A DNA stretch of 43,256 nt, taken from assembly GCA_947259645.1 (NCBI GenBank), contig CAMYND010000039.1, positions 1 through 43,256 on the forward strand, in the 5' to 3' direction. Of the stretch, positions 7,456-16,800 are shown piece after piece. The notes below the pieces were generated by a model. The model was not told the origin of the DNA, searched no databases, and saw only the letters and a list, made by a program, of their open reading frames with translations. The first letter of the stretch is position 1; each line of letters opens with the position of its first letter. The position numbers and the translations under genes were made by a program. The stretch is from Thermodesulfovibrionia bacterium. GTDB lineage: Bacteria > Nitrospirota > Thermodesulfovibrionia > UBA6902.

Positions 7456-9630
7456 ATGTATAGACATCATCAACATTTAATGGAAGAAGACACCTGGGAT
7501 AGAAAGCCAAAAAAGCCATCCGAATGTCCAGGCAAGAAACCACCTGAAAGCCAGCCACATCAAAAAAACTCGCAAACACAACTTAATTCTCCTGCCGCCA
7601 CGGTACCGGAAGCCAGGAATCCCCTGCTGGCAGATGATACTCCGGAGAATGCTGTCCCGGAAACAAAACCTCCGGCGCCAATGAAAGGTGCGCAGATTAC
7701 TGAAGAGCAGAATGAAAAAAAGCCCCTGACCAAACAGAAAACCGAGAAACTGGACATCTTTGAATCAAGGCGCTCTCCTGTTAAAAAAGGGGCAAAAACA
7801 AGAAAAAGAAGGAAACACAAATGGATTCTTCTCATTGCCGGATTCATCACCAGCATGATTTCAGGGGTCACTACCTATACATGGTTAGAACGACAAGACA
7901 ATATTAAATTCACCTCCTCTCTGGAACGCGTTTCAGAGGATTTTGCAAAAGCCCCTCAGCTTGACAGGTACATCATTAGCACAATAGAAGACACAGACCT
8001 TTCTGCTGATGATGTTATGGATCAGGAAGATCATCCTGAATATCTCAATGAAGGCACAATGACTGGAGCTTTGGAGGCTGATGAAGACATAGTGGCGGAT
8101 GAAGATGATAATGAGTTTGCGGCAATTATGTCTGCGGATACTCTGGAGATGGAAATTGCCGGCAATGATCCCATCCCCGCCATTCATGAACCAGATAACA
8201 CGGCATTCGATGAAGACAATAAGGCTGATGCAGTGGATGTTACATCAGGCACAAAGGAAGCATTAACCGTAGTGAGTACGAACGCTGAATCGGACAGTCG
8301 GGACATGGCCGCCCAACGTCACTTGAAAGAGAATACGGCTCTGACTATGAAACAGCCTCCTGCACAGTCGAACGAACAGACAGCTAGTGCTGATGAAAAT
8401 GATAGCATGATAAAAGAAAAACCTCTGGTAAGCGCGGAGCCGGAGTCAGATGCTCCCGTTCGTTCTCTACAGAAAGATAAAATCGATCAACTGGCGCAGA
8501 TTCTGGCATCAAGTAATAGTGACACTCCTGAAACACGGATTGACCTGACCGATACAATACAACCGGGTAACGAAAATGAAGTGGTTGATGACACTTCATA
8601 TCTCTTCACCGAAAGTTCAGGCCCCGCACCAGGGGAACTGGTGTCCGAGATACAGAAGCTTCACGGCACGGGCGACACAAATGAGGTCAGTGTATCGAAT
8701 AAATTCCTTGAAAAGGAGCAGAAAGATATATCCGTACAGAATCAGAACGTGGAGCAGCTCCTACAGGCAGAAGTTCCCGCCCTTATTATATCTGAGTCAG
8801 CGATTCACAAACCGATGCAAGCTGCACTGTTAATAAGCAGCCTGCCCGGGAGGCAATCCGTATCTCTTCAGATAGCTCATGAGGATGAACAGGCAGATAC
8901 TCATCATAAAGGAGAGAAGCAAGCTCTTGAGGCGACTCCGGCAATAGTAAAAAAGAGTATTCAGCAAGCAGGCCTGGGGCATAAAGGGTCGGTATTGTTG
9001 GCACAGCATAAAGAATCCGTACCTGTAACCGATGCTTATAATTTTCAGCCTGTAAAGACTGTGGCTCTGAAGGAGATGTCTGTCACCTATGAGGACGAGT
9101 TTAATGACCACGCCAATAATTGGCCGGAATATAACAATGACAAAGCATCTGTTTTGATCGAAGAAGGAGAATATCGCCTCGAACACAAGGCTCAATCCGG
9201 CTCACATATTGTTCTCCATCCCTATGGCGTTCCCAATAACATGAATTATGTGATTCATGCAGTTATCAGTTCGGTTCGTGGTTCAGGAAAGAACGCCTAC
9301 GGGTTTGTTCTTGGCGGAAAAGACACCGATAACAATTATTCGTTTCAGATTCATAGTGATAATTCTTATACTGTGAAAAAGAGAAACGGCGGATATGAAG
9401 AAGAACTTGTCGGGGGGCACATTGATAATGTGTTTATCGGCCAGAGTTCAGGAACAACACTCAAAGTAGTCAAACTGAATAATAAAGTGCGTTTTTATCT
9501 GGATGGCTACTATATTGATGAACTCTTAAATGTGGAATTTCCCGGTGATAAGGTCGGCTTCCTTGTTGAAGGAAAGATTAGAATAGCCGTTGATGCGACA
9601 CGAACAGAAATAAAATTCAGCAGTAATTAG
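7456..9630 (+). CDS. Large single-pass membrane protein with lectin/glucanase-like C-terminal domain
   Basis: A 724-residue protein with an AAAGGAG site. Residues 1-120 are cytoplasmic, Pro/Lys-rich and low-complexity, ending in a very basic patch (KKGAKTRKRRKHK). One transmembrane helix follows (about 123-144). A long acidic Asp/Glu/Ala/Thr-rich region with no clear fold spans about 145-530. The last 190 residues look like a concanavalin-type jelly roll: DEFNDHANNWPEY, YVIHAVIS, YGFVLGG, NNYSFQIHSDNSYTVKKR, VRFYLDGYYIDEL and DKVGFLVEG. This resembles the 3-keto-disaccharide hydrolase/LamG-like group. The inferred topology is type II, with a flexible stalk presenting a sugar-binding-like domain in the periplasm. 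The family as a whole is not recognised. Confidence 0.68.
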   Translation: MYRHHQHLMEEDTWDRKPKKPSECPGKKPPESQPHQKNSQTQLNSPAATVPEARNPLLADDTPENAVPETKPPAPMKGAQITEEQNEKKPLTKQKTEKLDIFESRRSPVKKGAKTRKRRKHKWILLIAGFITSMISGVTTYTWLERQDNIKFTSSLERVSEDFAKAPQLDRYIISTIEDTDLSADDVMDQEDHPEYLNEGTMTGALEADEDIVADEDDNEFAAIMSADTLEMEIAGNDPIPAIHEPDNTAFDEDNKADAVDVTSGTKEALTVVSTNAESDSRDMAAQRHLKENTALTMKQPPAQSNEQTASADENDSMIKEKPLVSAEPESDAPVRSLQKDKIDQLAQILASSNSDTPETRIDLTDTIQPGNENEVVDDTSYLFTESSGPAPGELVSEIQKLHGTGDTNEVSVSNKFLEKEQKDISVQNQNVEQLLQAEVPALIISESAIHKPMQAALLISSLPGRQSVSLQIAHEDEQADTHHKGEKQALEATPAIVKKSIQQAGLGHKGSVLLAQHKESVPVTDAYNFQPVKTVALKEMSVTYEDEFNDHANNWPEYNNDKASVLIEEGEYRLEHKAQSGSHIVLHPYGVPNNMNYVIHAVISSVRGSGKNAYGFVLGGKDTDNNYSFQIHSDNSYTVKKRNGGYEEELVGGHIDNVFIGQSSGTTLKVVKLNNKVRFYLDGYYIDELLNVEFPGDKVGFLVEGKIRIAVDATRTEIKFSSN

Positions 9631-9699
9631 AAGAAGGATAAAATAGTTTTTTCTCATTATTTATAGGCAATTATTGTTGGTCAGGCATAACTCCCTCAA

Positions 9700-9900
9700 C
9701 TGGTATGTCATCCTCCGGCCTGATGCTGAGGTTCCGGTAATTTAAATAAAAAATAGATTCCCCGATCAAGTCGGAGAATGACACCAATAGGGATGATTAC
9801 AAATATCTAATGAGGAAATGAGGACGGAGATTAACGATTGACGATTGACGATTGACGATTGACGAATGTTGGAGTAAGGAGGTGGTGTCAGGACTAGATT
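9700..9900. repeat. Repeat cluster: degenerate block, heptamer array and core element
   Basis: In the 326 bp spacer after the membrane protein gene. A degenerate relative of the 18.5 kb repeat block lies at about 9706-9785 (GTCATCCTCCGG and later ATTCCCCGA). At 9834-9868 four exact ACGATTG heptamers and one ACGAATG lie in tandem. A GGTGGTGTCAGG core follows at 9881-9892. No gene is visible. Confidence 0.75.
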
Positions 9901-9956
9901 TTACCGTTTTGCATGAAGATTGGAGACCTGAGACTCATCAACAATTTGTCACAAAA

Positions 9957-10319
9957 TCACTCGTAATAAATAAGCAGAGCGCCTGTTGAATCAGTCTCCT
10001 GGCTGAAAGAGGACGGTTCACTTAAAGGGACCTCAAGGATCAGGAGTTCGCTGCCTGCTGGCAGCCACGGGGCCCTCATTACCGGCAAAGTGTCATCTAT
10101 AACAATCGGAACTGCGGACGTGTTTTCTTTCTGAATCCATGAAGAAGTGCGGTTGCGATCCGCTATGCCGGAGCTGAGCGAACCATTTGCCACCTGATCA
10201 ATATCCGCTTTCATAAAAGGAGTCTTACTCAGCGGGGAGGCATTCGCGGGATCAGTTATCATAATAGCTAAACTTACTATCATCAAACATACGCTTGTTA
10301 ATTTGATCACTTTCTCCAT
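9957..10319 (-). CDS. Small secreted protein of unknown function
   Basis: A 120-residue protein starting at the ATG at 10319, where a signal peptide begins (MEKVIKLTSVCLMIVSLAIM, with likely cleavage after ANA). The mature part is polar, with no Cys, and a moderately hydrophobic C-terminal half (MRAPWLPAGSELLILEVPLSE) ending in TGALLIYYE. No family is recognised. The gene is alone; a longer upstream frame has no ribosome site. Confidence 0.5.
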   Translation of the reverse strand: MEKVIKLTSVCLMIVSLAIMITDPANASPLSKTPFMKADIDQVANGSLSSGIADRNRTSSWIQKENTSAVPIVIDDTLPVMRAPWLPAGSELLILEVPLSEPSSFSQETDSTGALLIYYE

Positions 10320-10725
10320 TTCATATTCTCTTTTTATTGCCTGAATCATCATACCAACACATTGCAAGACATTTATATGGGACTAGAGAGATGTTGTTTA
10401 TATAAAAGCAATTTTAATGCCAAATCTTAACAGATTGATTTTATAGATAAAATATCGAATTACTTATTTATTAAGTGTAAAATCATTTAATATTGTAAAC
10501 ACAATTGACACCTTGGCGTTTGACCTCTGATGTTTTGAGAAGCGGGGAAGGCGGGAGAGGAGGTTATGGGATCTCATGATTGGATGTTATGACGGCTCAG
10601 GCAGGTGGAATGGGTCTTTTATAAATGAGGATATTTTCATGGGGCAGATCCGTTGATATCTATTCTTTTATATGAAATGTCACGATAAAGGAATCAACCT
10701 TATTCATTTTTTGTATACTTAATTT
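10320..10725. other. Gene-free spacer containing a purine-rich repeat
   Basis: About 400 bp with no supported ORF. Its first part is AT-rich. Positions 10527-10585 (GAGAAGCGGGGAAGGCGGG, then GAGGAGGTTATGGGATC) match 12594-12652 with small indels, giving one more two-copy intergenic repeat. A TATACT at 10714-10719 ends 6 bases before the ATG of the DUF1284 gene. Confidence 0.6.
10714..10719 (+). promoter_or_regulatory. Possible -10 box immediately before the DUF1284 start
   Basis: TATACT ends 6 bases before the ATG at 10726 and there is no ribosome-binding site between them. If used, the message would be leaderless or nearly so. The -35 region is not convincing. Confidence 0.35.
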
Positions 10726-11145
10726 ATGCTTTCACTCAGAGGACATCACCTTGTTTGTCTGCACTTCTTTTCTGGAGAAGGGTATGACGAGGCCTTTATA
10801 AGAAACCTTCGAAATATAATGTCCCGGGCAGCTGATGAGGATCTAACCATAACATCCGGAGCTGATGATGTCTGTACATCCTGCCTGCATCTTACAGAGG
10901 GAAGATGTAATTTCAGAGAAAATGCCGACGTGGAAATCCGGGAAATGGACAAAAAGGCACTGGACCTCCTGGATCTGTCTGATACTGGGCAAACAAGATG
11001 GGACGAGCTGCGGGAACTGGTGCGGAATATCTTCCCTCAATGGTATTCCCGATTTTGCTCAGACTGCGACTGGAGAGAGACATGTGAAAAGAACGTTTTT
11101 TATCGGAAGATGTTGAAGAATAAGGCACCCCTGTTCAAAATTTAA
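10726..11145 (+). CDS. DUF1284 domain protein
   Basis: A 139-residue protein that starts with the family signature LRGHHLVCLHFFSGEGY and continues with FIRNLRNIM. It is rich in Cys: CTSC at about 51-54, CNF, then CSDCDWRETCEK near the C-terminus. The spacing suggests an Fe-S or zinc site, but the family is uncharacterised. It is cytoplasmic by sequence. The ATG lies directly behind a TATACT hexamer with no Shine-Dalgarno, so leaderless translation is possible. Confidence 0.85.
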   Translation: MLSLRGHHLVCLHFFSGEGYDEAFIRNLRNIMSRAADEDLTITSGADDVCTSCLHLTEGRCNFRENADVEIREMDKKALDLLDLSDTGQTRWDELRELVRNIFPQWYSRFCSDCDWRETCEKNVFYRKMLKNKAPLFKI

Positions 11146-11166
11146 GCCTGACCCCGGACACGGTGA

Positions 11167-11361
11167 TTAATCAAGTATCTTCTTGACCCGGCCTATATCT
11201 CCGCTCTCAAGGCGAACTTTAATTCCGTGAGAATGAACAAGTGACTTTGTTAAAATGTCCCGTATAATTCCTTCAGTCAGTTTCCCGCTCCGCTGATCCT
11301 TTTTTAATACGATAAGAACACGCAACCCCGGTTTTAAATCAGTACGACTGGTGCCATCCAT
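11167..11361 (-). CDS. ywbE: YwbE family protein (DUF2196)
   Basis: A 64-residue protein. The ATG at 11361 has a GGGAGGAC site upstream; the longer frame does not. It matches YwbE closely: LKPGLRVLIVLKKDQRSGKL, GIIRDILTKSLVHSHGIKVR and LESGDIGRVKKIL. The function of this small, basic KOW-like protein is unknown. It converges with the DUF1284 gene 21 bp away. Confidence 0.88.
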   Translation of the reverse strand: MDGTSRTDLKPGLRVLIVLKKDQRSGKLTEGIIRDILTKSLVHSHGIKVRLESGDIGRVKKILD

Positions 11362-11584
11362 AAATTTGTCCTCCCTCTGTTTTCTGCAGAGCCATACGCT
11401 GCAAAGATACACCGTCGATCAGTTCAGAAGCCCCAAAGGCAATATTCAGTTATTTCAAACTTACCAGCGCCATATTTCACTCCGGATTACGTGATACGCG
11501 ATGAAGCTGATTGGTATGTGTGTACAGCCGGGCATTGTTTACATTTAAGACGGGCAGGGACTACAGTTTGAACCGTCATTTCAA

Positions 11585-12049
11585 TTAATTATTTGTGCGA
11601 TATTTAAGCTGCACACCTTTGAGAAAATTACGCAATACCTGATCTTTACAGGCACGGTAGTGCTTGTGATCGTGTCTGCGGAAAAAGGCGCTTAACTCGT
11701 GTTTACTGATGCTCACACTCGTGAGACTCAGAATTTCCATTATGTCTTCGGCTTTCAGGTTTAATGCGATTTTTAATTTTCTGAAAATGATATTGTTATT
11801 TAAACGCTGCTCTGGTTGGGGTTGCGGCCCTTCTTTTTTGCCTCGTTTATCGATAATAAAACCATTGAGAAAAACCGCCAGCTGCCTGTCGCTGCATGTC
11901 TGATACGCAGGATCATCATCTTTTTTTAACCAATAGCTGACCTGCTCCTGCGTTACCTGATGATCAGCTAAGCCAAATAGAGCAATGATTTTCGAATCGT
12001 TATAGTTGAAGGCATAGCGGATACGACGCAAGATGTCGTTATTGGTCAA
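11585..12049 (-). CDS. DUF1456 (YehS-like) protein
   Basis: A 154-residue cytoplasmic protein made of two related halves. Each begins with an N(D/N)(D/I)ILRRIRYAFN-type segment (residues 3-16 and a second at about 88-100, NNNIIFRKLKIALNL), followed by a repeat about 30 residues later (YWLKKDDDPAY and FFRRHDHKHY). This duplication is diagnostic for DUF1456. The start is a TTG at 12049 with GGAG 9 bases upstream. Function is unknown. The family is common in gamma-proteobacteria, so transfer is possible, but nothing local proves it. Confidence 0.86.
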   Translation of the reverse strand: MTNNDILRRIRYAFNYNDSKIIALFGLADHQVTQEQVSYWLKKDDDPAYQTCSDRQLAVFLNGFIIDKRGKKEGPQPQPEQRLNNNIIFRKLKIALNLKAEDIMEILSLTSVSISKHELSAFFRRHDHKHYRACKDQVLRNFLKGVQLKYRTNN

Positions 12050-12120
12050 GAGTATGCTCCGGTCAAAACTGGTGTTGCGTCAGGCCTTCATTATTTATAT
12101 GCCGGCCCGACACCCCAGGC

Positions 12121-12447
12121 TTATTCTATGTTTGCGCCGACAATCGCTGCCATCTGCATCATGTTGATGGTCTGTCCCTCTTTCAGCTGCGTAAGGTCAG
12201 TGAGCTTGCCTGATTTGCTTTTGGATTTTGTGTTTTTGAAGATCGGGAGCAATTTAGCATCAGCCACAATGAACTTGCCTGCATTCTCAGGCTTTCCATT
12301 TTCAGACTTTGTCTGAAGCCCATTCGCCTTAATATAGTCCCACAGTTTCTTGGTGATCTCTGTCCTGGGGAGTTCTGCTGCTCCCAGAAAATCTGCCAGC
12401 TCATTTTTCAGTTTTACCGGCTTACTCAATCCTTTTGCTTCTGCCAT
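12121..12447 (-). CDS. SWIB/MDM2 domain protein
   Basis: A 108-residue protein with an AAAGGAG site. The SWIB fold runs through most of it: LADFLGAAELPRTEITKKLW, YIKANGLQ, the basic KNTKSKSKSGKL loop and the terminal hydrophobic helix NMMQMAAIVGANI. In eukaryotes the domain sits in chromatin remodellers. Bacterial stand-alone copies, including those fused to topoisomerase in Chlamydia, are thought to bind DNA or condense it. The Asn-Gly-rich region around residue 50 (TKSENGKPENAGKFIVADAKL) fits family members. It is monocistronic. Confidence 0.87.
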   Translation of the reverse strand: MAEAKGLSKPVKLKNELADFLGAAELPRTEITKKLWDYIKANGLQTKSENGKPENAGKFIVADAKLLPIFKNTKSKSKSGKLTDLTQLKEGQTINMMQMAAIVGANIE

Positions 12448-12823
12448 TGTTAACTCCTTTGTATTAAGATTTACATTAAATTATCGTCATGACGAGAACT
12501 ATTCACTCGTTCCTGTATTCATCTGTCAATCAGCTAATATAGCACGTAAGTTTACTACATCGGGGCTAAATATTGCTAATTTTCGATGGTTCAGATGAGA
12601 AGCGGGAAAGGAGGGAAGGCGGGAAAAGGAGGTAATGGAATCAAACGATTGAACAGTGGAACATTCATTATATTTACCGAATTAGCATGAAAAAGCGAAT
12701 GAAAACAGCGGTTGAGCAGCAGCCTGTAATGATAAGCCCCTACGGACAAAGATAATTTTTTCAATGAGTTTTTAAAATATGAATGTTATATAATAGCGAA
12801 AATTAAAAAAAGGGGTAAGAGTC
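12448..12823. other. Gene-free spacer containing the second purine-rich repeat copy
   Basis: The 375 bp spacer holds no supported gene. Positions 12594-12652 are the second copy of the AGAAGCGGG/GGAAGGCGGG repeat seen at 10527-10585. A TATAAT at 12789-12794 is a possible -10 box for the following gene; no matching -35 is clear. Confidence 0.55.
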
Positions 12824-13177
12824 ATGATTAAAAAGATCTTAATTATTGTTGTGTTATCGTTCATGCTTCTTCAAAGCACGACATTTGCGCTCGAAACAGA
12901 AGGAGAAGTTCTGTTCAGGGATTCACTGTATGGTGCGGCAATAGGGGCATTACTGGGCAGCGCCTTTTATCTCGCAGACCAGGATGACTTTGCAGAAAAG
13001 TTTGCTTCGGGAGTAATCATTGGTACTGTTGGTGGTTTGATTTTTGGGATTGTCGAAACCAGCAGTTTTGTAGAAATCGAAAAAGACAAGGTCAAATTCG
13101 CTGTCCCTACGCCTATCATAGAAAATAAGAATAAAGGGATTCAATATTCAGCCTCTCTATTCAAGACTAAATTTTAA
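12824..13177 (+). CDS. Small glycine-zipper membrane or envelope protein
   Basis: A 117-residue protein with an AGGGGTAAGAG site. A signal peptide covers residues 1-23 (MIKKILIIVVLSFMLLQSTT, cleavage near FA-LE). Two Gly-rich hydrophobic stretches follow, GAAIGALLGSAFYLA and GVIIGTVGGLIFGIV, separated by an acidic loop. This resembles glycine-zipper outer membrane or inner membrane proteins. The C-terminus is basic and polar. No named family is recognised. It converges with the OmpA-like lipoprotein gene. Confidence 0.6.
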   Translation: MIKKILIIVVLSFMLLQSTTFALETEGEVLFRDSLYGAAIGALLGSAFYLADQDDFAEKFASGVIIGTVGGLIFGIVETSSFVEIEKDKVKFAVPTPIIENKNKGIQYSASLFKTKF

Positions 13178-13204
13178 CTATTTCAATAAAGGGATATGGG
13201 CCTG

Positions 13205-13226
13205 ACCCCCCGGACAAGACCGGGGG
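13205..13226. terminator. GC-rich hairpin between convergent genes
   Basis: CCCCCGG and CCGGGGG pair around a 6-base loop between the glycine-zipper gene and the OmpA-like gene. No T-tract follows. The flank reads GGGCCTGACCCCC, so it may derive from the dispersed repeat core. Confidence 0.45.
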
Positions 13227-13682
13227 TTACCTTGGCATTATCAGAATGTCTACGCGCCGGTTCTGTTCTCTGCCCACTGCCGTATCATTTGATGCAATCG
13301 GCCTTGAGCCACCGTGGCCAATGGTTTTGATTGCTGACGATTCAATATCACCCTTGTAAATCATGTAGTTTTTTACTGCATCAGCTCTTTGATGCGAAAG
13401 ACGATGATTCTCTTCTTTCGATCCTAAATTATCCGTATGCCCTTCGATCAGAACAGATGACCCGGGATAGCCTTTAATGAGATCAATAACACTATCCAGT
13501 TTTCCCTTATCATTTTCACTGATTACAGCTTTATCCCCTTCAAAAAAAAGGTGAAGAGTTACCTTCTCAAATTTCTGTGGCGGAGTTGGCAGGGATGATC
13601 TCATACCGGAGCAGCCAAGCATGAAGCCAAAAATTGATAAGCAGACGATTAAAAGACTTATTTTCAGGAACCGGTCTTGCAT
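13227..13682 (-). CDS. OmpA/Pal-family peptidoglycan-associated lipoprotein
   Basis: A 151-residue protein starting at the ATG at 13682 with a TAGGAGG site. It has a lipoprotein signal with the lipobox LGCSG (Cys24), then an OmpA C-terminal domain: a LHLFFEGDKAVIS strand, SSVLIEGHTDNLGS, RLSHQRADAVKNYM, IKTIGHGGSRP and REQNRRVDILI. The TD and NRRVDI residues that hold diaminopimelate are present. It should sit in the outer membrane and bind peptidoglycan. It is shorter than full porin-type OmpA and stands alone, without tol genes. Confidence 0.88.
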   Translation of the reverse strand: MQDRFLKISLLIVCLSIFGFMLGCSGMRSSLPTPPQKFEKVTLHLFFEGDKAVISENDKGKLDSVIDLIKGYPGSSVLIEGHTDNLGSKEENHRLSHQRADAVKNYMIYKGDIESSAIKTIGHGGSRPIASNDTAVGREQNRRVDILIMPR

Positions 13683-13861
13683 TTTGAAACCTCCTATAAA
13701 TACAACTGTCTGTTGTTTATAACACCACCTACTATTATTGCCCCGCACTTACACGGTGTACATCCGCAAGAATAACACATATATATTAAATCTTTTTCAT
13801 CCGGTTTCAAATCAGTAATGCTGACGGTTAACTTAATTGTATATTATTAATTTTATGAACT

Positions 13862-13881
13862 GCGCAGACCTGAGACCACCC
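13862..13881 (-). repeat. Repeat core abutting the carB stop codon
   Basis: An inverted copy (GCAGACCTGAGACCACCC) of the dispersed core ends about 2 bases beyond the carB stop codon at 13883-13885. Confidence 0.65.
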
Positions 13882-13882
13882 A

Positions 13883-16800
13883 TTACCCAATATCAGCGTG
13901 ATATTCCTGAAGACTTTTTACTTCGCTCTTTTTCTCCCGGAATGCCGTGATCCCTTTGGCAGCGGCAATCGCTGCCGCGGTTGATGTGATATACGGCAAA
14001 CTGTGTTTGATCGCTGCCTTACGGATATAGGAATCATCAATGGCGCTGCGTTTGCCTATGGGAGTGTTAATTACAAGCTGTATTTCACCGTTCTCAATTG
14101 CGTCTATCAGGTTTGGACGTCCTTCATGGCGTTTAAGTATCAGTTCGGCTTTTATGTTGTTATCGGCCAGATATTGGCACGTTCCCTCTGTAGCCCTGAT
14201 AGTAAAGCCGGCCTTCGCAAAACCCTGTGCTGCTTCAATTACCCCGGCCCTGTCCCTTCTTGATACGGAAATCAGAACAGCACCTTCCAGAGGCAGTTTA
14301 AGCTTGGTAGCCTCCTGGGCTTTATAAAAAGCGCGGCCTGAATCCGCGGCCATACCGAGCACTTCCCCGGTTGATCGCATTTCCGGACCAAGTAACGGGT
14401 CGACCTCCGGAAACATGTTGAATGGAAAAACCGCTTCCTTAACACCAAAATGAGGTATCGGCCTCCGTTTGAGATTGAGGTCGCTCAATTTCTTCCCAAG
14501 TAATATCTGCGTTGCAAGACGAGCCATTGCAATGTTGCAAACCTTGCTTACCAGAGGTACGGTCCGGCTCGCCCGTGGATTTGCCTCAAGTACATATACA
14601 ACATCATCCGCAATAGCATACTGAATATTCATCAATCCCACTACATTAAATTCCACTGCTATTTTTTTTGTAAACTCTTCAATAGTTTCAATATGTTTCT
14701 GAGGGATGCTGACAGGAGGAATGACACATGCCGAATCACCCGAGTGAACACCGGCAAGCTCAATGTGCTCCATAACCGCAGGGACAAAGGCGTCAGTACC
14801 GTCGGCAATAGCATCTGCCTCTGCCTCTATCGCGTCCTCCAGAAATTGTTCAATCAGGATGGGCCGTTCGGGCGATACATCCACCGCTGCGGAAACGTAT
14901 TCCCTCAGCCCTTCCTCATCATAAACCACTTCCATGCCCCTCCCCCCAAGAACGAATGAAGGACGGACGATAAGGGGATAACCGATTTCCCCGGCAATTG
15001 CACATGCCTCATCAACAGTGCTCGCCATACCCGATCTGGGCTGGGGGATGCCCAGGTCTTGCATGATCTTGCGGAAATGGTCGCGATCCTCTGCCAATTC
15101 AATAGTCCTGGGGCTTGTTCCGAGAATCTTAACTCCGGCAGCTTCGAGTTCTGCAGCAATGTTCAAAGGGGTCTGCCCCCCGAACTGGACAACAACGCCT
15201 TCAGGTTTTTCTTTCTCATAAATGGCCAGAACGTCTTCAACCGTCAACGGTTCAAAATAAAGTTTATCAGACGTATCATAGTCGGTTGAGACCGTCTCCG
15301 GATTACAGTTCACCATCACGGTCTCAAACCCCTCGTCACGGAGCGCAAAGGCTGCATGAACGCAGCAGTAATCAAATTCTATACCCTGCCCGATACGGTT
15401 TGGCCCGCCGCCAAGCACCATGATCTTGCGGTTTGGACTTACATCAACCTGGTCGGGCGCATTATATGTTGAAAAATAGTACGCCGCGTTTTCCACTCCA
15501 CTAACAGGCACTGGCTCCCATCCTTCCACTACCCCAAGTGATGTCCGTTTTGCACGGATGTCACCCTCCGGAACATTAAGTATCTGTGAAAGGTATTTAT
15601 CGGCGAAGCCGTCCTTTTTCGCTTGAATCAGAAGTTCATCCGGCGGCATCTTGCCTTTATGTTCCAGAAGTTTTTCTTCCAAATCCACCAGCTCCTTCAT
15701 TTGCTCGATAAACCACGCTTTAATATGGGTCTTTTTATGAAGTGCATCAACATCAGCCCCTTTGCGAAGCGCTTCATACATGATAAACTGACGCTCGCTG
15801 GAAGGCTCGCTCAGCATATCCATAAGATCGTCCAGAGATTTTTCATGGAAGTCCTTAGCAAAGCCGAGTCCATAGCGGCTGTTTTCAAGTGATCGAATCG
15901 ATTTCTGAAAGGATTCCTTGTAGTTTTTCCCTATGCTCATGACTTCGCCGACAGCCCGCATCTGCGTGCCCAGTTTATCCTCAACACCCTTGAATTTTTC
16001 GAATGCCCAACGGCAGAATTTAACGACTACATAGTCTCCTGAAGGAGTGTATTTCTCAAGCGTACCGTCGCGCCAGTAGGGAATTTCATCCATTGTAAGT
16101 CCCCCTGCCAGCATAGATGAAACAAGTGCGATAGGAAAACCGGTAGCTTTGGATGCCAGGGCGGATGAGCGTGAGGTCCGGGGATTGATTTCGATCACAA
16201 CTACCCGTCCGGTTTCAGGATCATGGGCAAACTGAACATTGGTGCCCCCGATAACTTCAATCGCTTCCACGATATCATAGGAATATTTTTGCAGCTTCTT
16301 CTGCAGTTCAGGAGCAATTGTCAGCATTGGAGCGGTACAAAAAGAGTCCCCGGTATGTACACCCATTGCATCGACATTTTCGATAAAGCAGACGGTTATT
16401 TTCTGGTTCTTTGCATCACGCACAACTTCAAGTTCCAGTTCTTCCCATCCAAGCACGGACTCTTCCACCAGAACCTGGTGGACAAGACTTACGGCCAAGC
16501 CGCGGTTCACAATGGTACGCAGTTCCTCCATATTATAAACCAGACCTCCTCCTGTGCCGCCCATTGTATATGCGGGACGGATTACAACGGGCAATTTGAA
16601 TTTTTCGGCAATTTTTTCAGCCTGTTCAAGACTGTTAGCAACCTCACCCCTTGGCATTTCAATGCCTAAGCGGTCCATGGTGTCCTTAAATGCCTGCCGG
16701 TCCTCTCCCCTTTCAATCGCATCAACATTGACACCAATGACCTTTACCCCGTATTTATCAAGTACTCCTGTCTTTGCCAGTTCTGAAGAAAGGTTTAGTC

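Noticed and set aside
8830-9195. 121-residue ORF on the minus strand
   Set aside because: It lies inside the large membrane protein gene and has no start signals.
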